Shown here: piece by piece, positions 17,963 to 27,112 of the stretch
Layout of the letters: each line of letters starts with the position of its first letter
Position numbering within the stretch: position 1 is the stretch's first letter
Origin: Oscillospiraceae bacterium
GTDB taxonomy: Bacteria > Bacillota > Clostridia > Oscillospirales > Oscillospiraceae
DNA: 64,000 nucleotides
NCBI GenBank assembly: GCA_017434755.1
Contig: JAFRER010000010.1
Span: forward strand, 233,218 to 297,217
Reading direction: 5' to 3'
Notes under the pieces: model-generated
What the model saw: the letters and a program-made list of their open reading frames with translations, nothing else
Told to the model about the DNA's origin: nothing
The model's database searches: none
Made by a program: the position numbers and the translations under genes

Positions 17963-19810
17963 TCAGAAAGATGCCTTCAGCGCTTTGACGCTGTCGATGG
18001 TCTCAAGGAAAGCATAGAAATCCTCACTGAAGATCTCTCCGTCAAAACCATCCGGGCAGACGACCACGAAGTCGCCAAGCTTGTCGCCGCTGAATACGAG
18101 CTGTCCGGCCACGGCGTCGTACCTCGCCGCGAAAGCGGTGAGACTGCCGTCCCCGTTGCGGAACACCACGAAGAACCTGCCTTCGGAGGCTGGCACGGGA
18201 TAATCGAAGCGGACGGTCACCTTGCTGTTCAGAGAGAAGATCTGCTTACCGTCATAATAGGCGGCGAGATTGTAGCAGATGTCCCTGTCGGTAACCACCA
18301 GTATCAGAGAGTGATTGGAGGGCTTATACGATCCGGCATATTTGCCGCCTATGATACTGGAGCCGGTGCTTCCGGTCGTGTTGATGATGACATTGTTTCC
18401 CCCGCCCGCACCGAGCTTGACTATTCCCCATTTGAACCATCCCAGTCCGCCGATACCGTTTTTGGGGGAACCGGAAGAGCCGAACTCAGCTGTTTTGGAA
18501 TCGTCGATTTCAAAACCAAAGACCGTTGTGTGGACACCCCACAGTGGGTTCATACCATCAAGGCCGGCTTGGCTGGTAACGATCGCAAAATCCTCGTCGC
18601 TCATGTTAACATCTGCATCCAGATATTTGTAGAGCTCGTCATCCAGGTCCTTAAAGACAATGTTGCCGCTGCGTCTGACCAGTTTGAAAATGCGGCTGTC
18701 TATCGAAGGAGCGGAAGGAACCGGTTCTTCCGCACCGAGGTTAAGCTCAACGAGTCCTTTACCTGTGATACTGCCTGAGCCGAGCAAACTGCCCTCGATA
18801 TTCAGCACCGGGGCATATGTAATGGCACCCCTGCCCACGGCAAGAGATCCGGAAACATCTTCACCGCGCATCGTAATAGTCGCATCACCCTGCAAAGTCA
18901 TTGTGGAACCGCTTGAAATGGTGAGCGAACTGCTCGGTTCGAAAAACTGCCCGCAGGTATCGGCAAATTCGACATTCGACGTCACGGATGTAACTTCAGG
19001 ATTGACCAGTTCAATGCTCGTGCCGCCGGGCATGATAAGATTCTTCCCTGAGGGGATCACATAGCTTTCATCCAGTATCCCGGGGACGCTTCCGTTGATA
19101 AGGACATAATTAGAGCCGGTTCCGGAACCGTCAGAGGAGCCTCCGGAATCAGACAAAAGAAACACTGCCACGCTTCCGGTGCTGCCGTTATTCTCAAGAC
19201 CATCAAGGGGCTGCAGGAAAAAGCCCGGGATCCCTTCAGCAGGAAGGGCGAGCGGGTTGATGGTACTGCCGCCTATCATGAGATAATCCAGCAGCATAAT
19301 GCCTGTGCCGGAAATGTACAGATCCTGACCGGCTGCGATGGAATTGATCTCGTTCAGTCCCGCGGCTTCGATATGGAGATCGGTCTCGTATGCGGTGATG
19401 GACTGCAGACTGTTGTCTACCATATAGACGGTGTTGTCGCTCTGCGAGTCCGCCTCTCCGGCTTCATAACCCCAGAAACCGGTCCCGTCCTCATCATCGG
19501 TCATATCGATGTCATCCTCTGCATCGGGATCTATAACGACGGGGGGATCGCTGCTGACATTATTGTCGATCTGGATATACGGACCGACGTTGCTGCCGGT
19601 CGGATCGGCCGGAGCATCAGCCGGATCATCTCCGTCCCTCGTCGGATCAGTTCCGCCCGCTGTGCCGGAACCATCGGCCGCACCTGCATTATCTTCGATC
19701 ACCGTTGTTTCGGGAGGGGGATCCCCGTCCGCAGATGCTTTGGTGCTCAAAGTAAGCGCGATCGCGGAAGCGATCATCACGCCGCTCAGCTTCTTCATCC
19801 ATTGTTCCAT
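17963..19810 (-). CDS. secreted protein C of a three-member tandem family
   Basis: A 615-residue exported protein and the first gene of the operon. The signal peptide matches B almost exactly (MEQWMKKLSGVMIAS...KASAD). The acidic spacer carries Asp-rich stretches (PDAEDDIDMTDDEDG). The body and C-terminal domain align with B throughout; the most variable stretch is about 385-440, as in B, which suggests local diversification. It is preceded by GGGAGG eight bases before ATG and by its own promoter in the divergent control region. No anchor motif is seen. Confidence 0.82.
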   Translation of the reverse strand: MEQWMKKLSGVMIASAIALTLSTKASADGDPPPETTVIEDNAGAADGSGTAGGTDPTRDGDDPADAPADPTGSNVGPYIQIDNNVSSDPPVVIDPDAEDDIDMTDDEDGTGFWGYEAGEADSQSDNTVYMVDNSLQSITAYETDLHIEAAGLNEINSIAAGQDLYISGTGIMLLDYLMIGGSTINPLALPAEGIPGFFLQPLDGLENNGSTGSVAVFLLSDSGGSSDGSGTGSNYVLINGSVPGILDESYVIPSGKNLIMPGGTSIELVNPEVTSVTSNVEFADTCGQFFEPSSSLTISSGSTMTLQGDATITMRGEDVSGSLAVGRGAITYAPVLNIEGSLLGSGSITGKGLVELNLGAEEPVPSAPSIDSRIFKLVRRSGNIVFKDLDDELYKYLDADVNMSDEDFAIVTSQAGLDGMNPLWGVHTTVFGFEIDDSKTAEFGSSGSPKNGIGGLGWFKWGIVKLGAGGGNNVIINTTGSTGSSIIGGKYAGSYKPSNHSLILVVTDRDICYNLAAYYDGKQIFSLNSKVTVRFDYPVPASEGRFFVVFRNGDGSLTAFAARYDAVAGQLVFSGDKLGDFVVVCPDGFDGEIFSEDFYAFLETIDSVKALKASF

Positions 19811-19860
19811 ATCCGATACCTCCCGTCACAGGAATAAAATTATCCAATTTACCACATTAC

Positions 19861-19889
19861 ATCATATCACCGGGGCAGCATTTCCACAA
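19861..19889 (-). promoter_or_regulatory. leftward promoter of the secreted-protein/TIR operon
   Basis: Minus-strand TTGTGG (19889-19884), a 17-base spacer and TATGAT (19866-19861), about 50 bases before the first start codon. It is back to back with the rightward promoter 66 bases away. Confidence 0.55.
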
Positions 19890-19954
19890 CAGAAAACTTG
19901 CGTTTTTCAAAGAATTTGCAGTTCATTCACATCTGCCGGGACCTTAGCTTTTTG

Positions 19955-19983
19955 TTGACAAGTCGCCTGCCCCTTTTTATACT
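19955..19983 (+). promoter_or_regulatory. rightward promoter of the RyR-domain channel pair
   Basis: TTGACA (19955-19960), a 17-base spacer and TATACT (19978-19983): one of the strongest matches in the window. It implies an untranslated leader of about 65 bases before the ATG at 20057 and argues against the TTG start at 19898, which would lie upstream of the promoter. Confidence 0.85.
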
Positions 19984-20056
19984 TATCTTATTATTATGCT
20001 TTGCATCTGTTTATACGAAACAACGGGCCTTCCTGGCCGTGAAAACGGAGGCATTT

Positions 20057-21925
20057 ATGCTTACGATCCCTGTGATCCTGTTATCCGTGGCAGTTTTGCT
20101 GGCACTGATGATAAATCTTGTTTCAAAGAATTCCTCAAAACTGACCGCTTTCTGTATGATAGTGTCCATGGTGTGGGGATTCATTGTATACGGAACGGGA
20201 TTTGTCGAAGCCACCAATGGAAATGTTCCGCTCAGCATCCTGCGCACCGTGATGACCGTTCTGCGCATGTTCGTCGGTGTGAATGAGCTCTCTGCGATCC
20301 AGGGCACCACCTTTGTATCGGGCACAGGCTGGATGATCGCTTTCTGGGCAATGCACCTGATGGCTTTCTATTCAGCCACCAGTGCCATCATGTTCACGAT
20401 CGGAGCCGCGGCTCTGAGGCAGCTCCGTCTGTTTCTGTCGCGCAGAGGCGACCTGACGATCATTTACGGCATCAATGAAAACAGCATAAACCTCGGCAAG
20501 GAATGCCGCGCCGCCGGCGGAACATCGGTTATATTCGTCGAGGAAAACGTCGATTCATCGAAGATCCGCGAACTGAATGACATGGGCATGTCGGTGTTGG
20601 CAGGCTATTCCGCCGTGCATTCGGAGCCGAAGGCCATTCGGAAGCTGCATGTTACCGGCAGAAAGGTAACTGTTTATGCCATCAATTCAAAAACAGATCA
20701 GAATCTCTTCTATGCCCTTGAACTGAAAGAGGCACTTGAAAAAGCAGGGGTTTCCCCGGAGAACACATGTGTGACGCTTCCGGGTGCGGAGGAGATCATC
20801 ACATCCATGCTTCAGGTTTCCCCCGAACAATACGGGTTCGGCTATGTAAACGTTTTCGATTCAGCCACACTTGCGGCACGGACGATGATCAAGATCTGTC
20901 CGCCTTGGGAATACATGCACTTTACCGAGGACGGCCACGCCAAAGAAAATTTCGAATGTGTGATCGTCGGCTTCGGCAGCACGGGACAGGCGGCTCTGAA
21001 ACAGCTGCTGATCAACGGCCAGTATGCCGGCAGCACATTCCGGGCCACGGTCTTTGCCCCAGGGTTCGACAGCAGAGCGGGATATATCCTCGCCGACTGT
21101 CCGGAGCTTCTGGGCAAGTATGATATACAGAACGCAAAGGCCGATGGACGCAGCCGGGAATTCTATGACTTCATCGGGCAGCATCTGTCTACTCTTAAAG
21201 TCATTGCGATCTGCACGGGGAAGGACGAGATCAACCGGGAACTCTCGGATAACCTGATGCTCTATCTCAAGCGGAGACGCGCCGAGAATATCTGTGTCGT
21301 TCAGGTAGGACATAACGGAGCACGGTATCAGGAGACGGTGGGAAGCCCCATCATTCTGAGCCCAATCTACACTAAGGCTATGCTCTCCGCAGAGGAGGCA
21401 GACCGCAGTGCCATGATCCTCAACAGCATCTATGACAATTCCGACAGGAGCGACTGGGAAAAATGGGTCGCGTGCGACGCCTTCAGCAAGATGTCCTCCC
21501 GGGCCTCTGCAGATTTCATGCCTGCCTATATCAGGATTACCGGATCCACCGAAGAAGAGGTCAGGAGCGGGAACTGGTCTCCGAATGAGGAAATGCTTCC
21601 TGTACTCGGAGAGACGGAGCACCTGCGCTGGAACGCTTTCCATTTCTCGATGGGTTACAGGGTGATGAGCAACGAGGAACTGGAGAAGAACTTCCGGACA
21701 TGGACTTCCTGCAAAGAAAAGGGTATTCCGTGTACCATACGTATGACGAAAAATACCGAGGCACTCACACATGCCTGTCTTGTATCCTGGGATGAACTGG
21801 ATGATCTTTCTGCCCGCGAAAATGCGGTCACCGGAAGAAATGTGGATTATAAACAGTATGACATAAACAACGTTCTGGCTCTTCCCAGACTGTACGGAGC
21901 TTTGGAGAAGGACGGGAAGACATGA
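20057..21925 (+). CDS. four-helix membrane protein with two TrkA/RCK-like domains and a RyR-like C-terminus
   Basis: A 622-residue protein; the start at 20057 is set by GGAGG six bases upstream. Four hydrophobic helices (about 1-22, 28-49, 58-80, 88-117) contain no K+ filter. Two Rossmann-like NAD-binding segments follow: LTIIYGINENSINLGKE with acidic FVEEN (about 133-165) and FECVIVGFGSTGQAALK (about 299). The C-terminus (about 515-615) has GETEHLRWNAFHFSMGYR and ACLVSWDELDDLS, resembling the ryanodine-receptor (RyR) domain of bacterial conflict and signalling proteins. It overlaps the next gene by four bases. Probably a membrane effector or channel subunit gated by a nucleotide; this is inferred. 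Confidence 0.75.
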   Translation: MLTIPVILLSVAVLLALMINLVSKNSSKLTAFCMIVSMVWGFIVYGTGFVEATNGNVPLSILRTVMTVLRMFVGVNELSAIQGTTFVSGTGWMIAFWAMHLMAFYSATSAIMFTIGAAALRQLRLFLSRRGDLTIIYGINENSINLGKECRAAGGTSVIFVEENVDSSKIRELNDMGMSVLAGYSAVHSEPKAIRKLHVTGRKVTVYAINSKTDQNLFYALELKEALEKAGVSPENTCVTLPGAEEIITSMLQVSPEQYGFGYVNVFDSATLAARTMIKICPPWEYMHFTEDGHAKENFECVIVGFGSTGQAALKQLLINGQYAGSTFRATVFAPGFDSRAGYILADCPELLGKYDIQNAKADGRSREFYDFIGQHLSTLKVIAICTGKDEINRELSDNLMLYLKRRRAENICVVQVGHNGARYQETVGSPIILSPIYTKAMLSAEEADRSAMILNSIYDNSDRSDWEKWVACDAFSKMSSRASADFMPAYIRITGSTEEEVRSGNWSPNEEMLPVLGETEHLRWNAFHFSMGYRVMSNEELEKNFRTWTSCKEKGIPCTIRMTKNTEALTHACLVSWDELDDLSARENAVTGRNVDYKQYDINNVLALPRLYGALEKDGKT

Positions 21926-23454
21926 TGAAAAGACGCCTTAAGATACTGCTGATCGCGCTGGCGGTATATGCGGCCCTGCTTGTGATCCTGGTGGCTGTCG
22001 AATCTGCATCACCGGACGCGACCATCCACAATCTGTGGGATGCGCTGTGGTTCTCACTGATCACGATGACCACCGTCGGCTACGGAGACCTTTCCCCGGT
22101 GACAGCAGGCGGCAGAGCCGTAGGCATCATCTTTGCTCTCTGCAGTATAGGCATCCTCACACTGCTTATCGGCATCGGGCTGAGTATTATTAGCGGCCAT
22201 ACCATTCCGAGTCTGCGCCTTCGGTTCGGCCGCAGAAAGACCTGGTACGTATTCGACAGTGAAAACGAGGATACTGCCGTCCTTGCTGAAGAACTCAGAA
22301 AAAGTACAGAAAGATGCCTGCTTGTGTTCCCTGCCTCTTCAACCCGGCTCGTGACCGGAACCGAAGTTGTCAGGCTGGACGCGAACACTGATTCTTTGCT
22401 TCGACTGAGAGGCGGAAATAAAGACGGCATGTTCATGTTTTTTATGGTGGGCGACCCCTGGAAAGATTATTCCGAAGCCACTGAAGCTGCCGAAAAGGGC
22501 ATACATTCATACTGCATGGCAGATGTTGTTGCTGACGATATCCCCGAGGAATTGGAGCTGTTCAGTCGCAGGGAGGCTCTCAGCCGCTGCTACTGGAAAG
22601 AGCATCCGCTGAAAAATGAGGATGGTTGTGTTATCCTCATAGGCTGCGGACAAACGGGATCCGCACTTCTGGAGCGCGCGCTGCTCACCAATGTGTTTGA
22701 AAAAGGACGCACCACCGAATACCATGTGTTTGACGACAGCGCGGACTTTGAAACACTCCATCCGGAGCTGATGGAATACTTCGCTTCAAAGCCGTCCGAA
22801 GAGGACAGCCTGCTGTTCCATAAAGGAAGCTGGACCTCGGAAGCGGAACTGATCAGGACGGCCGACCGTATCATAATCTGCTGCGACGAAGACGCAGATG
22901 CTCTTGAAACCTATGAGACTTTAAAGACCTGGTTCCCGACCGGAGCGACAGTCCATGTGCGCCTGACGGCTCCCGTTCCCGGTGTTCCGGGCTTCGGAGA
23001 GAGGAAAGACGTTATCACCAGGGAATTTGTCATGAGGGATGCGGTGAACCGGCAGGCGAGGATGATGCATGCGATCTACAGTGAGAATTCTCCGTCACCT
23101 GTTGAATGGAAGGACCTCAGTTATTTCCTCAGGCAGTCCAATATAGCCGCCGCGGATCATCTCATCGTTAAGGCGAGATATCTGCTCGGCGATGAAAACA
23201 TGACAGAGCTGAGGGAGGAAGACTGCCGCCGGGCATATGAGCGCTTCAGGGAAGTGTATGCTGATCAGGCGGATATCCTCCAGGAGATGGAACACAGGCG
23301 CTGGATGCGCTTCCATCTGATGTTCAACTGGAAATACGATCCTGTCAGGAACAACAGTCATCGCCGCCACCCGCTGCTGCTTCCGTATGATGAGCTTTCG
23401 CAAGCAGAACAGCGAAAGGACTCCTATGCCTGGGAGATGCTCGGAAGAATTTGA
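21922..23454 (+). CDS. two-helix K+ channel with RCK-like domains and a RyR-like C-terminus
   Basis: A 510-residue protein. Two helices (about 5-26 and 63-92) flank a pore loop with the canonical potassium filter TMTTVGYGD (about 49-57). Two RCK/TrkA-like parts follow, with a clear second Rossmann motif (CVILIGCGQTGSALLERA, about 235). The C-terminus from about 455 has MEHRRWMRFHLMFNWKYDPV, then HRRHPLLLPYDEL and KDSYAWEML, close to the RyR domain pattern (HxxW, GWxYGPxR, hPxLvPydeL). RyR domains bind small ligands, probably nucleotides, in several settings. Together with the upstream overlapping gene it may form a hetero-oligomeric ligand-gated channel. Confidence 0.85.
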   Translation: MMKRRLKILLIALAVYAALLVILVAVESASPDATIHNLWDALWFSLITMTTVGYGDLSPVTAGGRAVGIIFALCSIGILTLLIGIGLSIISGHTIPSLRLRFGRRKTWYVFDSENEDTAVLAEELRKSTERCLLVFPASSTRLVTGTEVVRLDANTDSLLRLRGGNKDGMFMFFMVGDPWKDYSEATEAAEKGIHSYCMADVVADDIPEELELFSRREALSRCYWKEHPLKNEDGCVILIGCGQTGSALLERALLTNVFEKGRTTEYHVFDDSADFETLHPELMEYFASKPSEEDSLLFHKGSWTSEAELIRTADRIIICCDEDADALETYETLKTWFPTGATVHVRLTAPVPGVPGFGERKDVITREFVMRDAVNRQARMMHAIYSENSPSPVEWKDLSYFLRQSNIAAADHLIVKARYLLGDENMTELREEDCRRAYERFREVYADQADILQEMEHRRWMRFHLMFNWKYDPVRNNSHRRHPLLLPYDELSQAEQRKDSYAWEMLGRI

Positions 23455-23470
23455 GCTTAAAACGAATAAT

Positions 23471-23504
23471 AAAAAGACACCGTCCGGAAGGGCGGTGTCT
23501 TTTT
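23471..23504. terminator. bidirectional terminator between channel pair and pyr operon
   Basis: AAAAAGACACCG pairs with CGGTGTCTTTTT around a 10-base loop. It serves the rightward channel genes and the leftward pyr operon. Confidence 0.88.
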
Positions 23505-23519
23505 GCGTATATGCACGGT

Positions 23520-23936
23520 TCAGGGTGCTTTTGTTTCACAGTAGAGGCAACGGTAGACTTTGTTTACCCGATCTGTCAGCTTGAACACATGGTCCAGTTC
23601 CTGCTCGACGGACGTTATGCAGCGGGGGTTCCTGCAGAAGATCACGTTGGTGAGAGTCTCCGGCATCTCGATGCTGCGTTTCTCCACCAGCTGACCATCC
23701 CGGATGATGTTCACGATCACGCCGGGATCCACGTAACCGATCACGTCAAGATTAATGGGGATCTCCTCATCGATTTTGATAATATCTTTTTTGCCCTGTT
23801 TTTTGCTGTTGACATTCTTGATGATAGCCACGGAGCAGTTCAGTTTCTCCAGCCCGAGCAGATCATAGAGCTTCATGCCGCGGCCGGCGGTGATATGATC
23901 CAGAACGATCCCGTTCTGAATGGCGTCGATATTCAT
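23520..23936 (-). CDS. pyrI: aspartate carbamoyltransferase regulatory subunit
   Basis: A 138-residue zinc-binding regulatory chain. The N-terminal allosteric domain ([25 protein letters not shown]) is followed by the C-terminal zinc domain with a four-Cys site, C-x4-C (CRNPRC) and C-x2-C (CLYC). It binds effector nucleotides and assembles with PyrB trimers. The start is set by the ATATGA overlap with the pyrB stop; an upstream extension in the same frame lies inside pyrB. Last gene of the pyr operon. Confidence 0.95.
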   Translation of the reverse strand: MNIDAIQNGIVLDHITAGRGMKLYDLLGLEKLNCSVAIIKNVNSKKQGKKDIIKIDEEIPINLDVIGYVDPGVIVNIIRDGQLVEKRSIEMPETLTNVIFCRNPRCITSVEQELDHVFKLTDRVNKVYRCLYCETKAP

Positions 23937-24856
23937 ATGCGGCCTGCCTCCTTCAACAGTTTCATAATAAGCGCCATGCGCATGTATTTGCCGTTCAGCA
24001 CCTGCTTGAAATAGCAGGCGCGCGGATCGTCGTCCACGGCCACGCTGATCTCGTTTACACGGGGCAGCGGGTGCATGATGCACAGATCCTTCGAGGCATT
24101 TTTCAGCTTTTCAGGGGTGAGGATGTAGCTGTCTTTCAGGCGGAGATAGTCCTCCTCATTGAAGAACCGCTCGCGCTGCACACGCGTCATATAGAGGATG
24201 TCCAGATCGGGCATTGCTTTTTCCAGATCCGTTGTCTGTTCATACGGAATGCCCTGCCTGCGAAGCACGTCTTTTTTGACATAGCTGGGCAGCTTCAGCT
24301 CCTCCGGAGAAATGAGCACAAAGCGGACATTTTCATAACGGGAGAGAGCGTTGATGAGAGAATGAACGGTACGGCCGAATTTCAGGTCGCCGCAGAGGCC
24401 TACCGTGAGATCGGAAAAGCGTCCCTTCTCACGGTAGATGGTCAGAAGGTCGGCAAGGGTCTGCGTCGGGTGGTTGTGCCCGCCGTCGCCTGCATTGATC
24501 ACCGGAATGCTGGCGTTGGCGGCAGCTACCAGCGGAGCGCCCTCCTTTGGGTGGCGCATGGCGATGATATCGGCATAGCAGCTGATGGTCTTCGCCGTGT
24601 CGGCAACGCTCTCACCCTTGGCGGCGGAAGAACTGTTGGCCTCCGAAAAGCCGATCACGTTGCCGCCCAGCTCATACATGGCGGCCTCAAAGCTGAGGCG
24701 CGTCCTCGTAGACGGCTCAAAAAACAGCGTTGCCAGCTTCTTGCCGCGGCAGACCTGACTATAGGCCTCCGGCCGGGCGATGATATCGTTGGCGGTATCG
24801 ATCAGCTCCTGCAGTTCCTCGACGGAAAAATCCAGAATGTTGATCAGCGATCTCAT
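23933..24856 (-). CDS. pyrB: aspartate carbamoyltransferase catalytic subunit
   Basis: A 307-residue catalytic chain making N-carbamoyl-L-aspartate from carbamoyl phosphate and aspartate. It shows the carbamoyl-phosphate signature [12 protein letters not shown] (about 47-58), the HPKEGAP loop, [12 protein letters not shown] and [10 protein letters not shown], all conserved. Full length. It overlaps pyrE and pyrI by four bases each. Confidence 0.97.
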   Translation of the reverse strand: MRSLINILDFSVEELQELIDTANDIIARPEAYSQVCRGKKLATLFFEPSTRTRLSFEAAMYELGGNVIGFSEANSSSAAKGESVADTAKTISCYADIIAMRHPKEGAPLVAAANASIPVINAGDGGHNHPTQTLADLLTIYREKGRFSDLTVGLCGDLKFGRTVHSLINALSRYENVRFVLISPEELKLPSYVKKDVLRRQGIPYEQTTDLEKAMPDLDILYMTRVQRERFFNEEDYLRLKDSYILTPEKLKNASKDLCIMHPLPRVNEISVAVDDDPRACYFKQVLNGKYMRMALIMKLLKEAGRI

Positions 24857-25506
24857 CCTTTTCCCTCCTCTATCCAGCTTTCATCCGAAGGATTCTCCCG
24901 GAAAGCCAGAAGACGGTCCACATCCTCCGGACGTATATAGGCCTCTTCCGCGGCTGTCCGGGCGATCACATCAAAATTGGTCAGCGAATGATTTTCCACT
25001 CCTGCGGCTGCCAGCCGCTCCAGACCTTTCTGCATGCCGTATGTAAAAATGCTGGCCACGCCCAGGACTTCCGCGCCTGCCTCGCGCAGGGCGTTCACCA
25101 CTTCGATCACGCTGCCGCCGGTAGAGATAAGATCCTCGATCACAACGACCTTCTGCCCCGGCTCGAGACGGCCCTCAATCTGGTTGCGCCGACCGTGGTC
25201 CTTGGCCCCGGAACGCACATAGCCCATGGGCATGTTCAGCAGATGTGCGGTGATGGCCGCATGGGCGATCCCTGCGGTGGATGTGCCCATCAGCACTTCG
25301 GCTTCCGGATAATACTCCCGGACGAGCTGTGCCAGGCCGTTTTCCACGTCCAGCCGCACCTCGGGGGAGGTCAGAGTCAGACGGTTATCACAGTAAACCG
25401 GGCTTTTGATCCCGCTTGCCCAGATGAAGGGCTCATCGGGACGGAACAAAACGGCATGGATCTTCAGAAGGTCCTTTGCAATCACTTCAGCATCGATCTT
25501 CTTCAT
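24853..25506 (-). CDS. pyrE: orotate phosphoribosyltransferase
   Basis: A 217-residue enzyme joining orotate to PRPP to give OMP. The PRPP-binding motif [14 protein letters not shown] is clear (about 121-134), as is the GRRNQIEG flexible loop preceded by GAKDH. The start MKKIDAEV is chosen because AAGGAG lies eight bases upstream; the frame opens seven codons earlier without a better site. The start overlaps the pyrF stop by four bases. Confidence 0.96.
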   Translation of the reverse strand: MKKIDAEVIAKDLLKIHAVLFRPDEPFIWASGIKSPVYCDNRLTLTSPEVRLDVENGLAQLVREYYPEAEVLMGTSTAGIAHAAITAHLLNMPMGYVRSGAKDHGRRNQIEGRLEPGQKVVVIEDLISTGGSVIEVVNALREAGAEVLGVASIFTYGMQKGLERLAAAGVENHSLTNFDVIARTAAEEAYIRPEDVDRLLAFRENPSDESWIEEGKG

Positions 25507-26201
25507 CCCAAAAACTCCTTTACACATCTTCTGTAGGCTGCCAGCGGGTCATCCGACCGTGTGACCGGACGCCCTATAACGATATAGTCCGAACCGAGCT
25601 CTCTGGCTTCTGCGGGCGTGGTGACCCGCTTCTGATCTCCTGCATCGCCTTCGGCAAAACGGACGCCCGGCGTCACGGTCAGAAAGCTTTTCCCGCAGCG
25701 GTCGTGGACCTTGCCTGCCTCCAGCGGAGAGCAGACCACACCGTCCAGTCCGGCGGCTGCGGCATTTTCCGCATAACGCATCACGGTATCATCCATCGAT
25801 TCGGAGATCAGAAGCTCCCTGTGCAGACTCTCTTCATCGGTAGAGGTCAGCTGGGTGACCGCAATGAGCAGCGGGCGGCTTCCGTCCGGACGGGTGAGCC
25901 CGTTACGGGCTGCTTCCATCATGCGCCGTGTCCCTGCAGCATGGACATTTACAATATCCACATCCAGCGCAGACAGCACGCGCATGGCTTTTTCCACGGT
26001 GTTGGGAATATCGTGCAGCTTCAGATCCAGGAAGATCCGGTGACCGCGCGTTTTGATCTCCCGCACGATCTGCGGGCCTTCGGCATAGAAGAGCTCCATT
26101 CCGATCTTCAGAAAAGGCTTTTCTTCGGGAAAAAGATCCAGAAAATCAAAAACCTCTGCCGCACTTTGAAAATCACAGGCGATGATCACGTCTTTGCTCA
26201 T
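25503..26201 (-). CDS. pyrF: orotidine-5'-phosphate decarboxylase
   Basis: A 232-residue enzyme producing UMP. It begins VIIACDF and has the catalytic FLDLKLHDIPNT motif (about 57-68; the Asp-Lys-x-x-Asp set), then VNVHAAG, TPGVR and YIVIGRPVT phosphate-binding segments. It is coupled to pyrD upstream and pyrE downstream by four-base overlaps. Confidence 0.97.
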   Translation of the reverse strand: MSKDVIIACDFQSAAEVFDFLDLFPEEKPFLKIGMELFYAEGPQIVREIKTRGHRIFLDLKLHDIPNTVEKAMRVLSALDVDIVNVHAAGTRRMMEAARNGLTRPDGSRPLLIAVTQLTSTDEESLHRELLISESMDDTVMRYAENAAAAGLDGVVCSPLEAGKVHDRCGKSFLTVTPGVRFAEGDAGDQKRVTTPAEARELGSDYIVIGRPVTRSDDPLAAYRRCVKEFLG

Positions 26202-27112
26202 GCCTTGGCACCTCCGATGATACTTTTAAGATTGTCGATCCCGAGACGGTCCATAACAGCGGGCAACGCTTCGATGATGTCCCGGCAGGCCGTCGGACGG
26301 ACCAGATTGGCAGATCCGACTTCCACTGCACAGGCCCCTGCCAGCATCATTTCGATAACATCCTCGGCGGAGCTTATTCCGCCAAGCCCGATGACCGGTA
26401 TGTGAACGGCGTCGGAAACCTGCCAGACCATCCGGAGCGCCAGCGGGAAGACAGCGGGGCCGGAAAGACCGCCGGTCAGGTTGGCTAAAACCGGCTGCCT
26501 GGTATTCAGGTCGATGCGCATGGCCATCACCGTATTGATCAGGCTTATGCCGTCCGCACCGGCGTCTTCGCAGGCTCTGGCAATGGAAACGATATCCGTC
26601 ACATTGGGAGAGAGCTTTACGATAACCGGTTTTGCAGTCACGGCGCGGACAGCACGTGTCACGGCTGCTGCCGATTCCGGGTCGGTCCCGAAGCTCATGC
26701 CGCCGCCGTGTACATTGGGGCAGCTGATATTTACCTCCAGCCAGCCAACCTGCGGCTGGGCTTCCAGCTTTTCGCAGACCTGCGCATATTCCTCGACGGA
26801 AAAGCCGCTGACATTGGCCATCACGGGCTTGCGGAAGAAACGCGCAAGACGGGGAAGCTCTTCTGCTATCACGGCATCCACGCCGGGGTTCTGAAGACCG
26901 ACGGAGTTGAGCATCCCTCCGCGCCCCTCGGCTATGCGGGGCAGGGGATTCCCCATGCGAGGTTCCAGAGTGGTCCCCTTAAAAGAGAAGGTCCCCAGAC
27001 AGTTTATATCATAGATTTCGGCAAACTCACAGCCATAGCCGAAAGTGCCGGATGCGGCGATCACGGGATTATCCAGCTCGATCCCGCAAAGGTCCACACT
27101 CAGTCGTCCCAC
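26198..27112 (-). CDS. pyrD: dihydroorotate dehydrogenase, NAD-linked catalytic subunit (PyrDB type)
   Basis: A 304-residue FMN enzyme oxidising dihydroorotate to orotate. The class 1B pattern is clear: SGTFGYGCEF, NSVGLQNPG, the catalytic loop VNISCPNVHGGG (active Cys), KLSPNVTD and GLGGISSAEDV. The GTG start at 27112 is chosen because AGGAGG lies seven bases upstream; it overlaps the end of pyrK by 13 bases. The presence of PyrK confirms the NAD-dependent heterotetramer type. Confidence 0.94.
   Translation of the reverse strand: MGRLSVDLCGIELDNPVIAASGTFGYGCEFAEIYDINCLGTFSFKGTTLEPRMGNPLPRIAEGRGGMLNSVGLQNPGVDAVIAEELPRLARFFRKPVMANVSGFSVEEYAQVCEKLEAQPQVGWLEVNISCPNVHGGGMSFGTDPESAAAVTRAVRAVTAKPVIVKLSPNVTDIVSIARACEDAGADGISLINTVMAMRIDLNTRQPVLANLTGGLSGPAVFPLALRMVWQVSDAVHIPVIGLGGISSAEDVIEMMLAGACAVEVGSANLVRPTACRDIIEALPAVMDRLGIDNLKSIIGGAKA

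Noticed and set aside
19898-20056. N-terminal extension of the first channel protein from a TTG at 19898
   Set aside because: That start lies upstream of a near-perfect promoter and has no ribosome binding site, while the ATG at 20057 has GGAGG at ideal spacing.
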